A stretch of DNA of 64,000 nucleotides from Megachile rotundata (Eukaryota > Arthropoda > Insecta > Hymenoptera > Megachilidae): positions 3,844,001-3,908,000 of the forward strand of contig NW_027473318.1 in assembly GCF_050947335.1 (NCBI RefSeq), given 5' to 3'. Made by a program: the position numbers and the translations under genes. Below, piece by piece: positions 49,112 through 62,690 of the stretch. A model generated the notes under the pieces. The model saw nothing but the letters and a program-made list of their open reading frames with translations. It had not been told where the DNA came from and did no database searches. Each line of letters starts with the position of its first letter. Position 1 is the stretch's first letter.

Positions 49112-52100
49112 GGGTGATTGTATTTGGGAGATTGTATTTGGGAGATTGTAATTGCATGATTGCGATTGTATGATTGTGATTGTATTATTGCGATTGTATG
49201 AATGCGATTGTATGATTGTGATTGTATGATTGTGATTGTATGATTGTGATTGTATGATTGTGATTGTATGATTGTGATTGTATGATTGTGATTGTATGAT
49301 TGTGATTGTATGATTGTATTTGGGAGATTGTATTTGGGATATTGTAATTGTGTGATTGCGATTGTATGATTGTGATTGTATGATTGTGATGTATGATTGT
49401 AATTGTATGATTATGATTGTATGATTGTGATTGTATGATTGAGATTGTATGATTGTGATTGTATGCTTGCGATTGTATGAATGTGATTGTATGATTGTGA
49501 TTGTATGATTGTGATTGTATGATTGTGATTGTCTGATTGTGGTTGTGCGATTGTGATTGTACGATTGTGATTGTACGATTGTGATTGTATGATTGTGATT
49601 GTATGATTATGATTGTATGATTGTGATTGCATGATTGTGATTGCATGATTGTGATTGTATGATTGTGATTGCATGAATTTGAATGAATGATTGTGATTGT
49701 CTGATTGTGGTTGTATGATTGTGATTGTATGATTGTGATTGTATGATTGTGATTGTATGATTGCGATTGTATGATTGCGATTGTATGATTGTGATTGTAT
49801 GATTGTGATTGTATGATTGTGATTGTATGATTGTGATTGTATGATTGTGGTTGTATGATTGTGATTGTATGATTGTGATTGTATGATTGTGATTGTATGA
49901 TTGTGAAAGTATGATTGTGATTGTATGATTATGATTGTATGATTGTGATTGTATGATTGTGATTGTGTGATTGTGATTGTATGATTGTGATTGTATGATT
50001 GTGATTGTATGATTGTGAAAGTATGATTGTGATTGTATGATTATGATTGTATGATTGTGATTGTATGATTGAGATTGTATGATTGTGATTGTATGATTGC
50101 GATTGTATGTTTGCGATTGTATGATTGTGATGTTATGATTGTGACTGTATGATTGTGATTGTATGATTGTGATTGTATGAGTGTGATTGTCTGATTGTGG
50201 TTGTGCGTTTGTGATTGTGCGATTGTGAATGTACGATTGTGATTGTATGATTGTGGTTGTATGAATATGATTGTATGATTGTGATTGCATGATTGTGATT
50301 GTATGATTGTGATTGTATGATTGTGATTGTATGATTGTGATTGTATGATTGTGATTGTCTGATTGTGGTTGTGCGATTGTGATTGTACGATTGTGATTGT
50401 ACGATTGTGATTGTATGATTGTGATTGTATGATTATGATTGTATGATTGTGATTGCATGATTGTGATTGCATGATTGTGATTGTATGATTGTGATTGCAT
50501 GAATTTGAATGTATGATTGTGATTGTATGATTGTGATTGTATGATTGTGATTGTATGATTGTGATTGTATGATTGTGATTGTATGATTGTGATTGTATGA
50601 TTGTGATTGTATGATTGTATTTGGGAGATTGTATTTGGGATATTGTAATTGTGTGATTGCGATTGTATGATTGTGATTGTATGATTGTGATGTATGATTG
50701 TAATTGTATGATTATGATTGTATGATTGTGATTGTATGATTGAGATTGTATGATTGTGATTGTATGCTTGCGATTGTATGAATGTGATTGTATGATTGTG
50801 ATTGTATGATTGTGATTGTATGATTGTGATTGTATGATTGTGAAAGTATGATTGTGATTGTATGATTATGATTGTATGATTGTGATTGTATGATTGTGAT
50901 TGTATGATTGAGATTGTATGATTGTGATTGTATGATTGTGATTGTATGATTGTGAAAGTATGATTGTGATTGTATGATTATGATTGTATGACTGTGATTG
51001 TATGATTGTGATTGTATGATTGTGATTGTATGATTGTGATTGTATGATTGTATTTGGGGGATTGTATTTCGGAGATTGTAATTGTATGATTGCGATTGTA
51101 TGATTGTGATTGTATGATTGCGATTGTATGATTGTGATTGTATGATTGCGATTGTATGATTGTGATTGTATGATTGCGATTGTATGTTTGCGATTGTATG
51201 ATTGTGATGTTATGATTGTGACTGTATGATTGTGATTGTATGATTGTGATTGTATGAGTGTGATTGTCTGATTGTGGTTGTGCGTTTGTGATTGTGCGAT
51301 TGTGAATGTACGATTGTGATTGTATGATTGTGGTTGTATGAATATGATTGTATGATTGTGATTGCATGATTGTGATTGTATGATTGTCATTGTATGATTG
51401 TGATTGTATGATTGTGATTGTATGATTGTGATTGTCTGATTGTGGTTGTGCGATTGTGATTGTACGATTGTGATTGTACGATTGTGATTGTATGATTGTG
51501 ATTGTATGATTATGATTGTATGATTGTGATTGCATGATTGTGATTGTATGATTGTGATTGCATGAATTTGAATGTATGATTGTGATTGTATGATTGTGAT
51601 TGTATGATTGTGATTGTATGATTGTGATTGTATGATTGTGATTGTATGATTGTGATTGTATGATTGTGATAGTATGATTGTGATTGTATGGTTGTGATTG
51701 TATGATTGTGATTGTATGATTATGATTGTATGATTGTGATTGTATGATTGTATTTGGGTGATTGTATTTGGGAGATTGTATTTGGGAGATTGTAATTGCA
51801 TGATTGCGATTGTATGATTGTGATTGTATGATTGCGATTGTATGAATGCGATTGTATGATTGTGATTGTATGATTGTGATTGTATGATTGTGATTGTATG
51901 ATTGTGATTGTATGATTGTGATTGTATGATTGTATTTGGGAGATTGTATTTGGGATATTGTAATTGTGTGATTGCGATTGTATGATTGTGATTGTATGAT
52001 TGTGATGTATGATTGTAATTGTATGATTATGATTGTATGATTGTGATTGTATGATTGAGATTGTATGATTGTGATTGTATGCTTGCGATTGTATGAATGT

Positions 52101-52430
52101 GATTGTATGATTGTGATTGTATGATTGTGATTGTATGATTGTGATTGTATGATTGTGATTGTATGATTGTGATTGTATGATTGTGATTGTATGATTGTGA
52201 TTGTATGATTGTGATTGTATGATTGTGATTGTATGATTGTGATTGTATGATTGTGATTGTACGATTGTGATTGTACGATTGTGATTGTACGATTGTGATT
52301 GTACGATTGTGATTGTATGATTGTGATAGTATGATTGTGATTGTATGACTGTGATTGTATGACTGTGATTGTATGATTGTGATTGTATGATTGTGATTGT
52401 ATGATTGTGATGTATGATTGTAATTGTATA
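49112..52430 (+). repeat. Second stretch of the 0.6-1.1 kb HOR family
   Basis: GGGTG markers lie at 49,112 and 51,756, GGGATATTG near 49,336, 50,640 and 51,955, and GCATGAATTTGAATG near 49,674, 50,499 and 51,562. The part ending at 49,674 matches 31,368 (offset 18,306), and 50,041-50,472 matches 28,225-28,656 (offset 21,816). It is the same family as 28.9-33.5 kb, but rearranged, and it ends in a consensus run with four TACG units near 52,260-52,305 that resembles 3.6 kb. Confidence 0.8.
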
Positions 52431-55400
52431 ATTATGATTGTATGATTGTGATTGTATGATTGTGATAGAATGATTGTGATTGAATGATTGTGATTGTATG
52501 ATTGTGATTGTATGATTGTGATTGTTTGATTGTATTTGGGAGATTGTATTTGGGAGATTGTAATTGTATGATTGCGATTGTATGATTGTGATTGTATGAT
52601 TGCGATTGTATAATTGTGATTGTACGATTGTGATGTATGATTGTAATTGTATGATTATGATTGTATGACTGTGATTGTATGACTGTGATTGTATGATTGT
52701 GATTGTATGATTGTGATTGTATGATTGTGAAAGTATGATTGTGATTGTATGATTGTGATTGTATGATTGTATTTGGGAGATTGTATTTGGGAGATTGTAT
52801 TTGGGAGATTGTAATTGTATGATTGCGATTGTATGATTATGATTGTATGATTGTGATTGTATGATTGTGATAGTATGATTGTGATTGTATGATTATGATT
52901 GTATGATTGTGATTGTATGATTGAGATTCTATGATTGTGATTGTATGATTGCGATTGTATGATTGCGATTGTATGATTGCGATTGTATGATTGCGATTGT
53001 ATGATTGTGATTGTATGATTGTGATTGTATGATTGTGATTGTATGATTGTGATTGTATGATTGTGATTGTATGATTGTGATTGTATGATTGTGAAAGTAT
53101 GATTGTGATTGTATGATTGTGATTGTATGATTGTGATTGTATGATTGTGATTGTATGAGTGTGATTGACTGATTGTGGTTGTGCGATTGTGATTGTACTA
53201 TTGTGATTGTACGATTGTGATTGTATGATTGTGATTGTATGATTATGATTGTATGATTGTGATTGCATGACTGTGATTGTATGATTGTGATTGCATGATT
53301 TTGAATGTATGATTCTGATTGTATGATTGTGATTGTATGATTGTGATTGTATGATTGTGATTGTATGATTGTGATTATATGATTGTGATTGTATGATTGT
53401 GATTGTATGATTGTATTTGGGAGATTGTATTTGGGAGATTGTAATTGTATGATTGCGATTGTATGATTATGATTGTATGATTGTGACTGTATGATTGTGA
53501 TTGTATGATTGTATTTGGGAGATTGTATTTGGGAGATTGTATTTGGGAGATTGTAATTGTATGATTGCGATTGTATGATTGTGACTGTATGATTGCGATT
53601 GTATGATTGTGATTGTATGATTGTGATGTATGATTGTAATTGTGTGATTGCGATGTATGACTGTAATTGTATGATTGTGATTGTATGATTGTGATTGTAT
53701 GATTGTGATTGTATGATTGTGATAGTATGATTGTGATTGTATGATTGTGACTGCATGATTGTGATTGTATGATTGTATTTGGGAGATTGTATTTGGGAGA
53801 TTGTATTTGGGAGATTGTAACTCTATGATTGCGATTGTATGATTGTGATTGTATGATTGCGATTGTATGATTGCGATTGTATGATTGTGATGTATGATTG
53901 TAATTGTGTGATTATGATTGTATGATTTTGATTGTATGATTGTGATTGTATGATTGTATTTGGGAGATTGCATTTGAGAGATTGTATTTGGGAGATTGTA
54001 ATTGTATGATTGCGATTGTATGATTGTGATTGTATGATTGCGATTGTATGATTGTGATTGTATGATTGTGATGTATGATTGTAATTGTATGATTATGATT
54101 GTATGATTGTGATTGTATGATTGTGATGGTATGATTGTGATGGTATGATTGTGATTGTATGATTGTAATTGTATGATTATGATTGTATGATTGTGATTGT
54201 ATGATTGAGATTCTATGATTGTGATTGTATGATTGCGATTGTATGATTGTGATTGTATGATTGTGATTGTATGATTGTGATTGTATGATTGTGATTGTAT
54301 GATTGTGATTGTATGATTGTGATTGTATGATTGTGATTGTATGATTGTGATTGTATGATTGTGAAAGTATGATTGTGATTCTATGATTGTGATTGTATGA
54401 TTGTGATTGTATGATTGTGATTGTATGAGTGTGATTGACTGATTGTGGTTGTGCGATTGTGATTGTACGATTGTGATTGTATGATTGTGATTGTCTGATT
54501 GTGGTTGTGCGATTGTGATTGTATGATTGAGATTCTGTGATTGTGATTGTATGATTGTGATTGTATGATTGTGATTGTATGATTGTGACTGTATGTTTGT
54601 GATTGTATGATTGTGATTGTACGATTGTGATTGTATGATTGTGATTGTATGATTGTGATAGTATGATTGTGATTGTATGACTGTGATTGTATGACTGTGA
54701 TTGTATGATTGTGATTGTATGATTGTGATTGTATGATTGTGAAAGTATGATTGTGATTCTATGATTGTGATTGTATGATTGTGATTGTATGATTGTGATT
54801 GTCTGATTGTGGTTGTGCGATTGTGATTGTACGATTGTGATTGTACGATTGTGATTGTATGATTGTGATTGTATGATTATGATTGTATGATTGTGATTGC
54901 ATGATTGTGACTGTATGATTGTATTTGGGAGATTGTATTTGGGAGATTGTATTTGGGAGATTGTAATTGTATGATTGCAATTGTATGATTGTGATTGTAT
55001 GATTGTGATTGCATGATTGTGACTGTATGATTGTGATTGTATGATTGTGATTGTATGATTGAGATTGTATGATTGTGATTGTATGATTGCGATTGTATGA
55101 TTGTGATTGTATGATTGCGATTGTATGATTGTGATTGTATGATTGTGATGTATGATTGTAATTGTATGATTATGATTGTATGATTGTGACTGTATGATTG
55201 TGATTGTATGATTGTATTTGGCAGATTGTATTTGGGAGATTGTATTTGGGAGATTGTAATTGTATGATTGCGATTGTATGATTGTGATTGTATGATTGCG
55301 ATTGTATGATTGTGATTGTTAGATTGTGATGTATGATTGTAATTGTATGATTATGATTGTATGATTGTGATTGTATGATTGTGATGGTATGATTGTGATG

Positions 55401-55600
55401 GTATGATTGTGATTGTATGATTTCGATCGTATGATTGTGATTGTATGATTATGATTGTATGATTGTGATTGTATGATTGCGATTGTATGATTGTGATTGT
55501 ATGATTATGATTGTATTTTTGTGATTTTATGATTGTGATTGTATGATTGTGATTGTATGATTGTGATAGTATGATTGTGATTGTATGACTGTGATTGTAT
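52431..55600 (+). repeat. 2.0-3.2 kb HOR, copy 1
   Basis: It opens with GATAGAATG (52,464), GATTGAATG and GATTGTTTG, followed by two GGGAG units, GTATAATTG, GAGATTCTATG, GAAAG, TTGACTG with TACTATTG near 53,198, GCATGATTTTGAATG near 53,292, ATTATATG, GCGATGTATGACTG and GGGAG runs. A TTTGAGAG variant lies near 53,975, and TTGTTAGATTG at 55,318. The next GATAGAATG is at 55,621 (period 3,157). The first half matches 55.6-57.1 kb at +3,157 to +3,171, and the second half matches 57.4-58.5 kb at +2,934. Confidence 0.82.
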
Positions 55601-58550
55601 GACTGTGATTGTATGATTGTGATAGAATGATTGTGATTGAATGATTGTGATTGTATGATTGTGATTGTATGATTGTGATTGTTTGATTGTATTTGGGAGA
55701 TTGTATTTGGGAGATTGTAATTGTATGATTGCGATTGTATGATTGTGATTGTATGATTGCGATTGTATAATTGTGATTGTACGATTGTGATGTATGATTG
55801 TAATTGTATGATTATGATTGTATGACTGTGATTGTATGACTGTGATTGTATGATTGTGATTGTATGATTGTGATTGTATGATTGTGAAAGTATGATTGTG
55901 ATTGTATGATTGTGATTGTATGATTGTATTTGGGAGATTGTATTTGGGAGATTGTATTTGGGAGATTGTAATTGTATGATTGCGATTGTATGATTATGAT
56001 TGTATGATTGTGATTGTATGATTGTGATAGTATGATTGTGATTCTATGATTATGATTGTATGATTGTGATTGTATGATTGAGATTCTATGATTGTGATTG
56101 TATGATTGCGATTGTATGATTGCGATTGTATGATTGCGATTGTATGATTGTGATTGTATGATTGTGATTGTATGATTGTGATTGTATGATTGTGATTGTA
56201 TGATTGTGATTGTATGATTGTGATTGTATGATTGTGATTGTATGATTGTGAAAGTATGATTGTGATTGTATGATTGTGATTGTATGATTGTGATTGTATG
56301 ATTGTGATTGTATGATTGTGATTGTATGAGTGTGATTGACTGATTGTGGTTGTGCGATTGTGATTGTACTATTGTGATTGTACGATTGTGATTGTATGAT
56401 TGTGATTGTATGATTATGATTGTATGATTGTGATTGCATGACTGTGATTGTATGATTGTGATTGCATGATTTTGAATGTATGATTCTGATTGTATGATTG
56501 TGATTGTATGATTGTGATTGTATGATTGTGATTGTATGATTGTGATTATATGATTGTGATTGTATGATTGTGATTGTATGATTGTATTTGGGAGATTGTA
56601 TTTGGGAGATTGTAATTGTATGATTGCGATTGTATGATTATGATTGTATGATTGTGACTGTATGATTGTGATTGTATGATTGTATTTGGGAGATTGTATT
56701 TGGGAGATTGTATTTGGGAGATTGTAATTGTATGATTGCGATTGTATGATTGTGACTGTATGATTGCGATTGTATGATTGTGATTGTATGATTGTGATGT
56801 ATGATTGTAATTGTGTGATTGCGATGTATGACTGTAATTGTATGATTGTGATTGTATGATTGTGATTGTATGATTGTGATTGTATGATTGTGATAGTATG
56901 ATTGTGATTGTATGATTGTGACTGCATGATTGTGATTGTATGATTGTATTTGGGAGATTGTATTTGGGAGATTGTATTTGGGAGATTGTAACTCTATGAT
57001 TGCGATTGTATGATTGTGATTGTATGATTGCGATTGTATGATTGCGATTGTATGATTGTGATGTATGATTGTAATTGTGTGATTATGATTGTATGATTGT
57101 GATTGTATGATTGTGATGGTATGATTGTGATGGTATGATTGTGATTGTATGATTTCGATCGTATGATTGTGATTGTATGATTATGATTGTATGATTGTGA
57201 TTGTATGATTGCGATTGTATGATTGTGATTGTATGATTATGATTGTATTTTTGTGATTTTATGATTGTGATTGTATGATTGTGATTGTATGATTGTGATT
57301 GTATGATTGTGATTGTATGATTGTGATTGTATGATTGTGATTGTATGATTGTGATTGTATGAGTGTGATTGACTGATTGTGGTTGTGCGATTGTGATTGT
57401 ACGATTGTGATTGTATGATTGTGATTGTCTGATTGTGGTTGTGCGATTGTGATTGTATGATTGAGATTCTGTGATTGTGATTGTATGATTGTGATTGTAT
57501 GATTGTGATTGTATGATTGTGACTGTATGTTTGTGATTGTATGATTGTGATTGTACGATTGTGATTGTATGATTGTGATTGTATGATTGTGATAGTATGA
57601 TTGTGATTGTATGACTGTGATTGTATGACTGTGATTGTATGATTGTGATTGTATGATTGTGATTGTATGATTGTGAAAGTATGATTGTGATTCTATGATT
57701 GTGATTGTATGATTGTGATTGTATGATTGTGATTGTCTGATTGTGGTTGTGCGATTGTGATTGTACGATTGTGATTGTACGATTGTGATTGTATGATTGT
57801 GATTGTATGATTATGATTGTATGATTGTGATTGCATGATTGTGACTGTATGATTGTATTTGGGAGATTGTATTTGGGAGATTGTACTTGGGAGATTGTAA
57901 TTGTATGATTGCAATTGTATGATTGTGATTGTATGATTGTGATTGCATGATTGTGACTGTATGATTGTGATTGTATGATTGTGATTGTATGATTGAGATT
58001 GTATGATTGTGATTGTATGATTGCGATTGTATGATTGTGATTGTATGATTGCGATTGTATGATTGTGATTGTATGATTGTGATGTATGATTGTAATTGTA
58101 TGATTATGATTGTATGATTGTGACTGTATGATTGTGATTGTATGATTGTATTTGGCAGATTGTATTTGGGAGATTGTATTTGGGAGATTGTAATTGTATG
58201 ATTGCGATTGTATGATTGTGATTGTATGATTGCGATTGTATGATTGTGATTGTTAGATTGTGATGTATGATTGTAATTGTATGATTATGATTGTATGATT
58301 GTGATTGTATGATTGTGATGGTATGATTGTGATGGTATGATTGTGATTGTATGATTTCGATCGTATGATTGTGATTGTATGATTATGATTGTATGATTGT
58401 GATTGTATGATTGCGATTGTATGATTGTGATTGTATGATTATGATTGTATTTTTGTGATTTTATGATTGTGATTGTATGATTGTGATTGTATGATTGTGA
58501 TTGTATGATTGTGATAGTATGATTGTGATTGTATGACTGTGATTGTATGA
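55601..58550 (+). repeat. 2.0-3.2 kb HOR, copy 2
   Basis: GATAGAATG is at 55,621 and the next at 58,569 (period 2,948). The offset to copy 1 drops from 3,171 to 2,934, so 237 bp (17 x 14 minus 1, including one 13-bp unit) are missing here relative to about 53.9-54.4 kb. The rare TTGTTAGATTG recurs at 58,252. A private GTACTTGGG change lies near 57,885. Confidence 0.82.
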
Positions 58551-60600
58551 CTGTGATTGTATGATTGTGATAGAATGATTGTGATTGAATGATTGTGATT
58601 GTATGATTGTGATTGTATGATTGTGATTGTTTGATTGTATTTGGGAGATTGTATTTGGGAGATTGTAATTGTATGATTGCGATTGTATGATTGTGATTGT
58701 ATGATTGCGATTGTATAATTGTGATTGTATGATTGTGATAGTATGATTGTGATTGTATGACTGTGATTGTATGACTGTGATTGTATGATTGTGATTGTAT
58801 GATTGTGATTGTATGATTGTGAAAGTATGATTGTGATTGTATGATTGTGATTGTATGATTGTGATTGTATGATTGTGATTGTATGATTGTGATTGTATGA
58901 TTGTGATTGTATGATTGTGATTGTATGATTGTGAAAGTATGATTGTGATTGTATGATTGTGATTGTATGATTGTGATTGTATGATTGTGATTGTATGAGT
59001 GTGATTGACTGATTGTGGTTGTGCGATTGTGATTGTACGATTGTGATTGTACGATTGTGATTGTATGATTGTGATTGTATGATTATGATTGTATGATTGT
59101 GATTGCATGATTGTGATTGTATGATTGTGATTGCATGATTGTGATTGTATGGTTGTGATTGTATGATTGTGATTGTATGATTGTGATTGTATGATTATGA
59201 TTGTATGATTGTGATTGCATGATTGTGATTGTATGATTGTGATTGCATGATTTTGAATGTATGATTCTGATTGTATGATTGTGATTGTATGATTGTGATT
59301 GTATGATTGTGATTATATGATTGTGATTGTATGATTGTGATAGTATGATTGTGATTGTATGATTGTGATTGCATGATTGTGATTGTATGATTGTAATTGT
59401 ATGATTGTGATTGTATGATTATGATTTTATGATTGTGATTGCATGATTGTGATTGTATGGTTGTGATTGTATGATTGTGATTGTATGATTGTGATTGTAT
59501 GATTGTGGTTGTATGAATGCGATTGTATGATTGTGATTGCATAATTGTGATTGTATGATTGTGATTGTATGATTGTGATTGTATGATTGTGATTGTATGA
59601 TTGTATTTGGCAGATTGTATTTGGGAGATTGTATTTGGGAGATTGTAATTGTATGATTGCGATGGTATGATTGTGATTGCATGATTTTGAATGTATGATT
59701 GTGATTGTATGATTGTGATTGTATGATTGTGATTTTATGATTGTGATTGTATAATTCTGATTGTATGGTTGTGATTGTATGATTGTGATTGTATGATTGT
59801 GATAGTATGATTGTGATTGTATGATTGTGATTGTATGATTGTGATTGTATGATTGTGATTGTATGATTGTATTTGGGAGATTGTATTTGGGAGATTGTAA
59901 TTGTATGATTGCGATTGTATGATTGTGATTGTATGATTGTGATTGTATGATTGTGATTGCATGATTGTGATTGTATGAATGTGATTGCATGAATTTGAAT
60001 GTATGATTGTGATTGTATGATTGTGATTGTATGATTGTGATTGTATGATTGTGATTGTATGATTGTGATTGTATGATTGTGATTGTATGATTGTGATTGT
60101 ATGATTGTGATTGTATGATTGTGATTGTATGATTGTGATAGTATGATTGTGATTGTATGATTGTGATTGTATGATTGTGATTGTATGATTGTATTTGGGA
60201 GATTGTATTTGGGATATTGTAATTGTGTGATTGCGATTGTATGATTGTGATTGTATGATTGTGATGTATGATTGTAATTGTATGATTATGATTGTATGAT
60301 TGTGATTGTATGATTGAGATTGTATGATTGTGATTGTATGCTTGCGATTGTATGAATGTGATTGTATGATTGTGATTGTATGACTGTGATTGTATGATTG
60401 TGATTGTATGATTGTGATTGTATGATTGTGATTGTATGATTGTGATTGTATGATTGTGATTGTATGATTGTGATTGTACGATTGTGATTGTACGATTGTG
60501 ATTGTACGATTGTGATTGTACGATTGTGATAGTATGATTGTGATTGTATGACTGTGATTGTATGACTGTGATTGTATGATTGTGATTGTATGATTGTGAT
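58551..60600 (+). repeat. 2.0-3.2 kb HOR, copy 3 (rearranged)
   Basis: GATAGAATG is at 58,569 and the next at 60,612 (2,043 = 146 x 14 minus 1). The first part follows the preceding copies to the TTGACTG/TACG cluster near 59.0 kb. Then come GCATGATTTTGAATG units (near 59,245 and 59,689), TTTGGCAG near 59,610 and GCATGAATTTGAATG near 59,990. A GGGATATTG/GCTTGCG section near 60.2-60.36 kb is borrowed from the 0.6-1.1 kb HOR family. It ends in four TACG units near 60,478-60,525. Confidence 0.75.
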
Positions 60601-62690
60601 TGTATGATTGTGATAGAATGATTGTGATTGAATGATTGTGATTGTATGATTGTGATTGTATGATTGTGATTGTATGATTGTGATTGTTTGATTGTATTTG
60701 GGAGATTGTATTTGGGAGATTGTAATTGTATGATTGCGATTGTATGATTGTGATTGTATGATTGCGATTGTATGATTGTGATTGTATGATTGTGATGTAT
60801 GATTGTAATTGTATGATTATGATTGTATGATTGTGATTGTATGATTGTGATGGTATGATTGTGATGGTATGATTGTGATTGTATGATTGCGATCGTGTGA
60901 TTGTGATTGTATGATTATGATTGTATGATTGTGATTGTATGATTGCGATTGTATGATTGTGATTGTATGATTATGATTGTATTTTTGTGATTTTATGATT
61001 GTGATTGTATGATTGTGATTGTATGATTGTGATTGTATGATTGCGATTGTATGAATGCGATTGTATGAATGTGATTGCATAATTGTGATTGTATGATTGT
61101 GATTGTATGATTGTGATTGTATGATTGTGATTGTATGATTGTGATTGTATGATTGTAATTGTATGATTATGATTGTATGATTGTGATTGTATGATTGAGA
61201 TTCTATGATTGTGATTGTATGATTGCGATTGTATGATTGTGATTGTATGATTGTGATTGTATGATTGTGATTGTATGATTGTGATTGTATGATTGTGATT
61301 GTATGATTGTGATTGTATGATTGTGATTGTATGATTGTGATTGTATGATTGTGATTGTATGATTGTGAAAGTATGATTGTGATTGTATGATTGTGATTGT
61401 ATGATTGTGATTGTATGATTGTGATTGTATGATTGTGATTGTATGAGTGTGATTGACTGATTGTGGTTGTGCGATTGTGATTGTACGATTGTGATTGTAC
61501 GATTGTGATTGTACGATTGTGATTGTATGATTGTGATTGCATGATTGTGATTGTATGATTGTGATTGCATGATTGTGATTGTATGATTGTGATTGCATGA
61601 TTTTGAATGTATGATTCTGATTGTATGATTGTGATTGTATGATTGTGATTGTATGATTGCGATTGTATGATTGTGATTGCATGATTTTGAATGTATGATT
61701 GTGATTGTATGATTGTGATTGTATGATTGTGATTGTATGATTCTGATTGTATGGTTGTGATTGTATGATTGTGATTGTATGATTGTGATAGTATGATTGT
61801 GATTGTATGATTGTGATTGTATGATTGTGATTGTATGATTGTGATTGTATGATTGTATTTCGGAGATTGTATTTGGGAGATTGTATTTGGGAGATTGTAT
61901 TTGGGAGATTGTAATTGTATGATTGCGATTGTATGATTGTGATTGTATGATTGTGATTGTATGATTGTGATTGTATGATTGTGATTGTATGAATGCGATT
62001 GTATGATTGTGATTGCATAATTGTGATTGTATGATTGTGATTGTATGATTGCGATTGTATGATTGTGATTGTATGATTGTGATGTATGATTGTGATTGTA
62101 TGATTGCGATCGTATGATTCTGATTGTATGATTATGATTGTATGATTGTGATTGTATGATTGCGATTGTATGATTGTGATTGCATGTTTATGATTGTATT
62201 TTTGTGATTTTATGATTGTGATTGTATGATTGTGATTGTATGATTGTGATTGTATGTTTGCGATTGTATGAATGCGATTGTATGATTGTGATTGCATAAT
62301 TGTGATTGTATGATTGTGATTTTATGATTGTGATTGTATGATTGTGATTGTATGATTGTGATTGTATGATTGTGATTGTATGAATGCGATTGTATGATTG
62401 TGATTGCATAATTGTGATTGTATGACTGTGATTGTATGATTGTGATTGTATGATTGTGATTGTATGATTGTGATTGTATGAATGCGATTGTATGATTGTG
62501 ATTGCATAATTGTGATTGTATGATTGTGATTGTATGATTGTGATTGTATGATTGTGATTGTATGATTGTGATTGTACGATTGTGATTGTACGATTGTGAT
62601 TGTATGATTGTGATAGTATGATTGTGATTGTATGACTGTGATTGTATGACTGTGATTGTATGATTGTGATTGTAGGATTGTGATTGTATG
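60601..62690 (+). repeat. 2.0-3.2 kb HOR, copy 4
   Basis: GATAGAATG is at 60,612 and the next at 62,697 (2,085 = 149 x 14 minus 1). It contains a full composite A (about 60,830-61,085), GAGATTCTATG near 61,199, TTGACTG and TACG units, two GCATGATTTTGAATG units (near 61,597 and 61,682), TTTCGGAG plus three GGGAG (61,861 on), and a P-like section with GCATGTTTATG and ATTTTTG near 62,185. Confidence 0.8.
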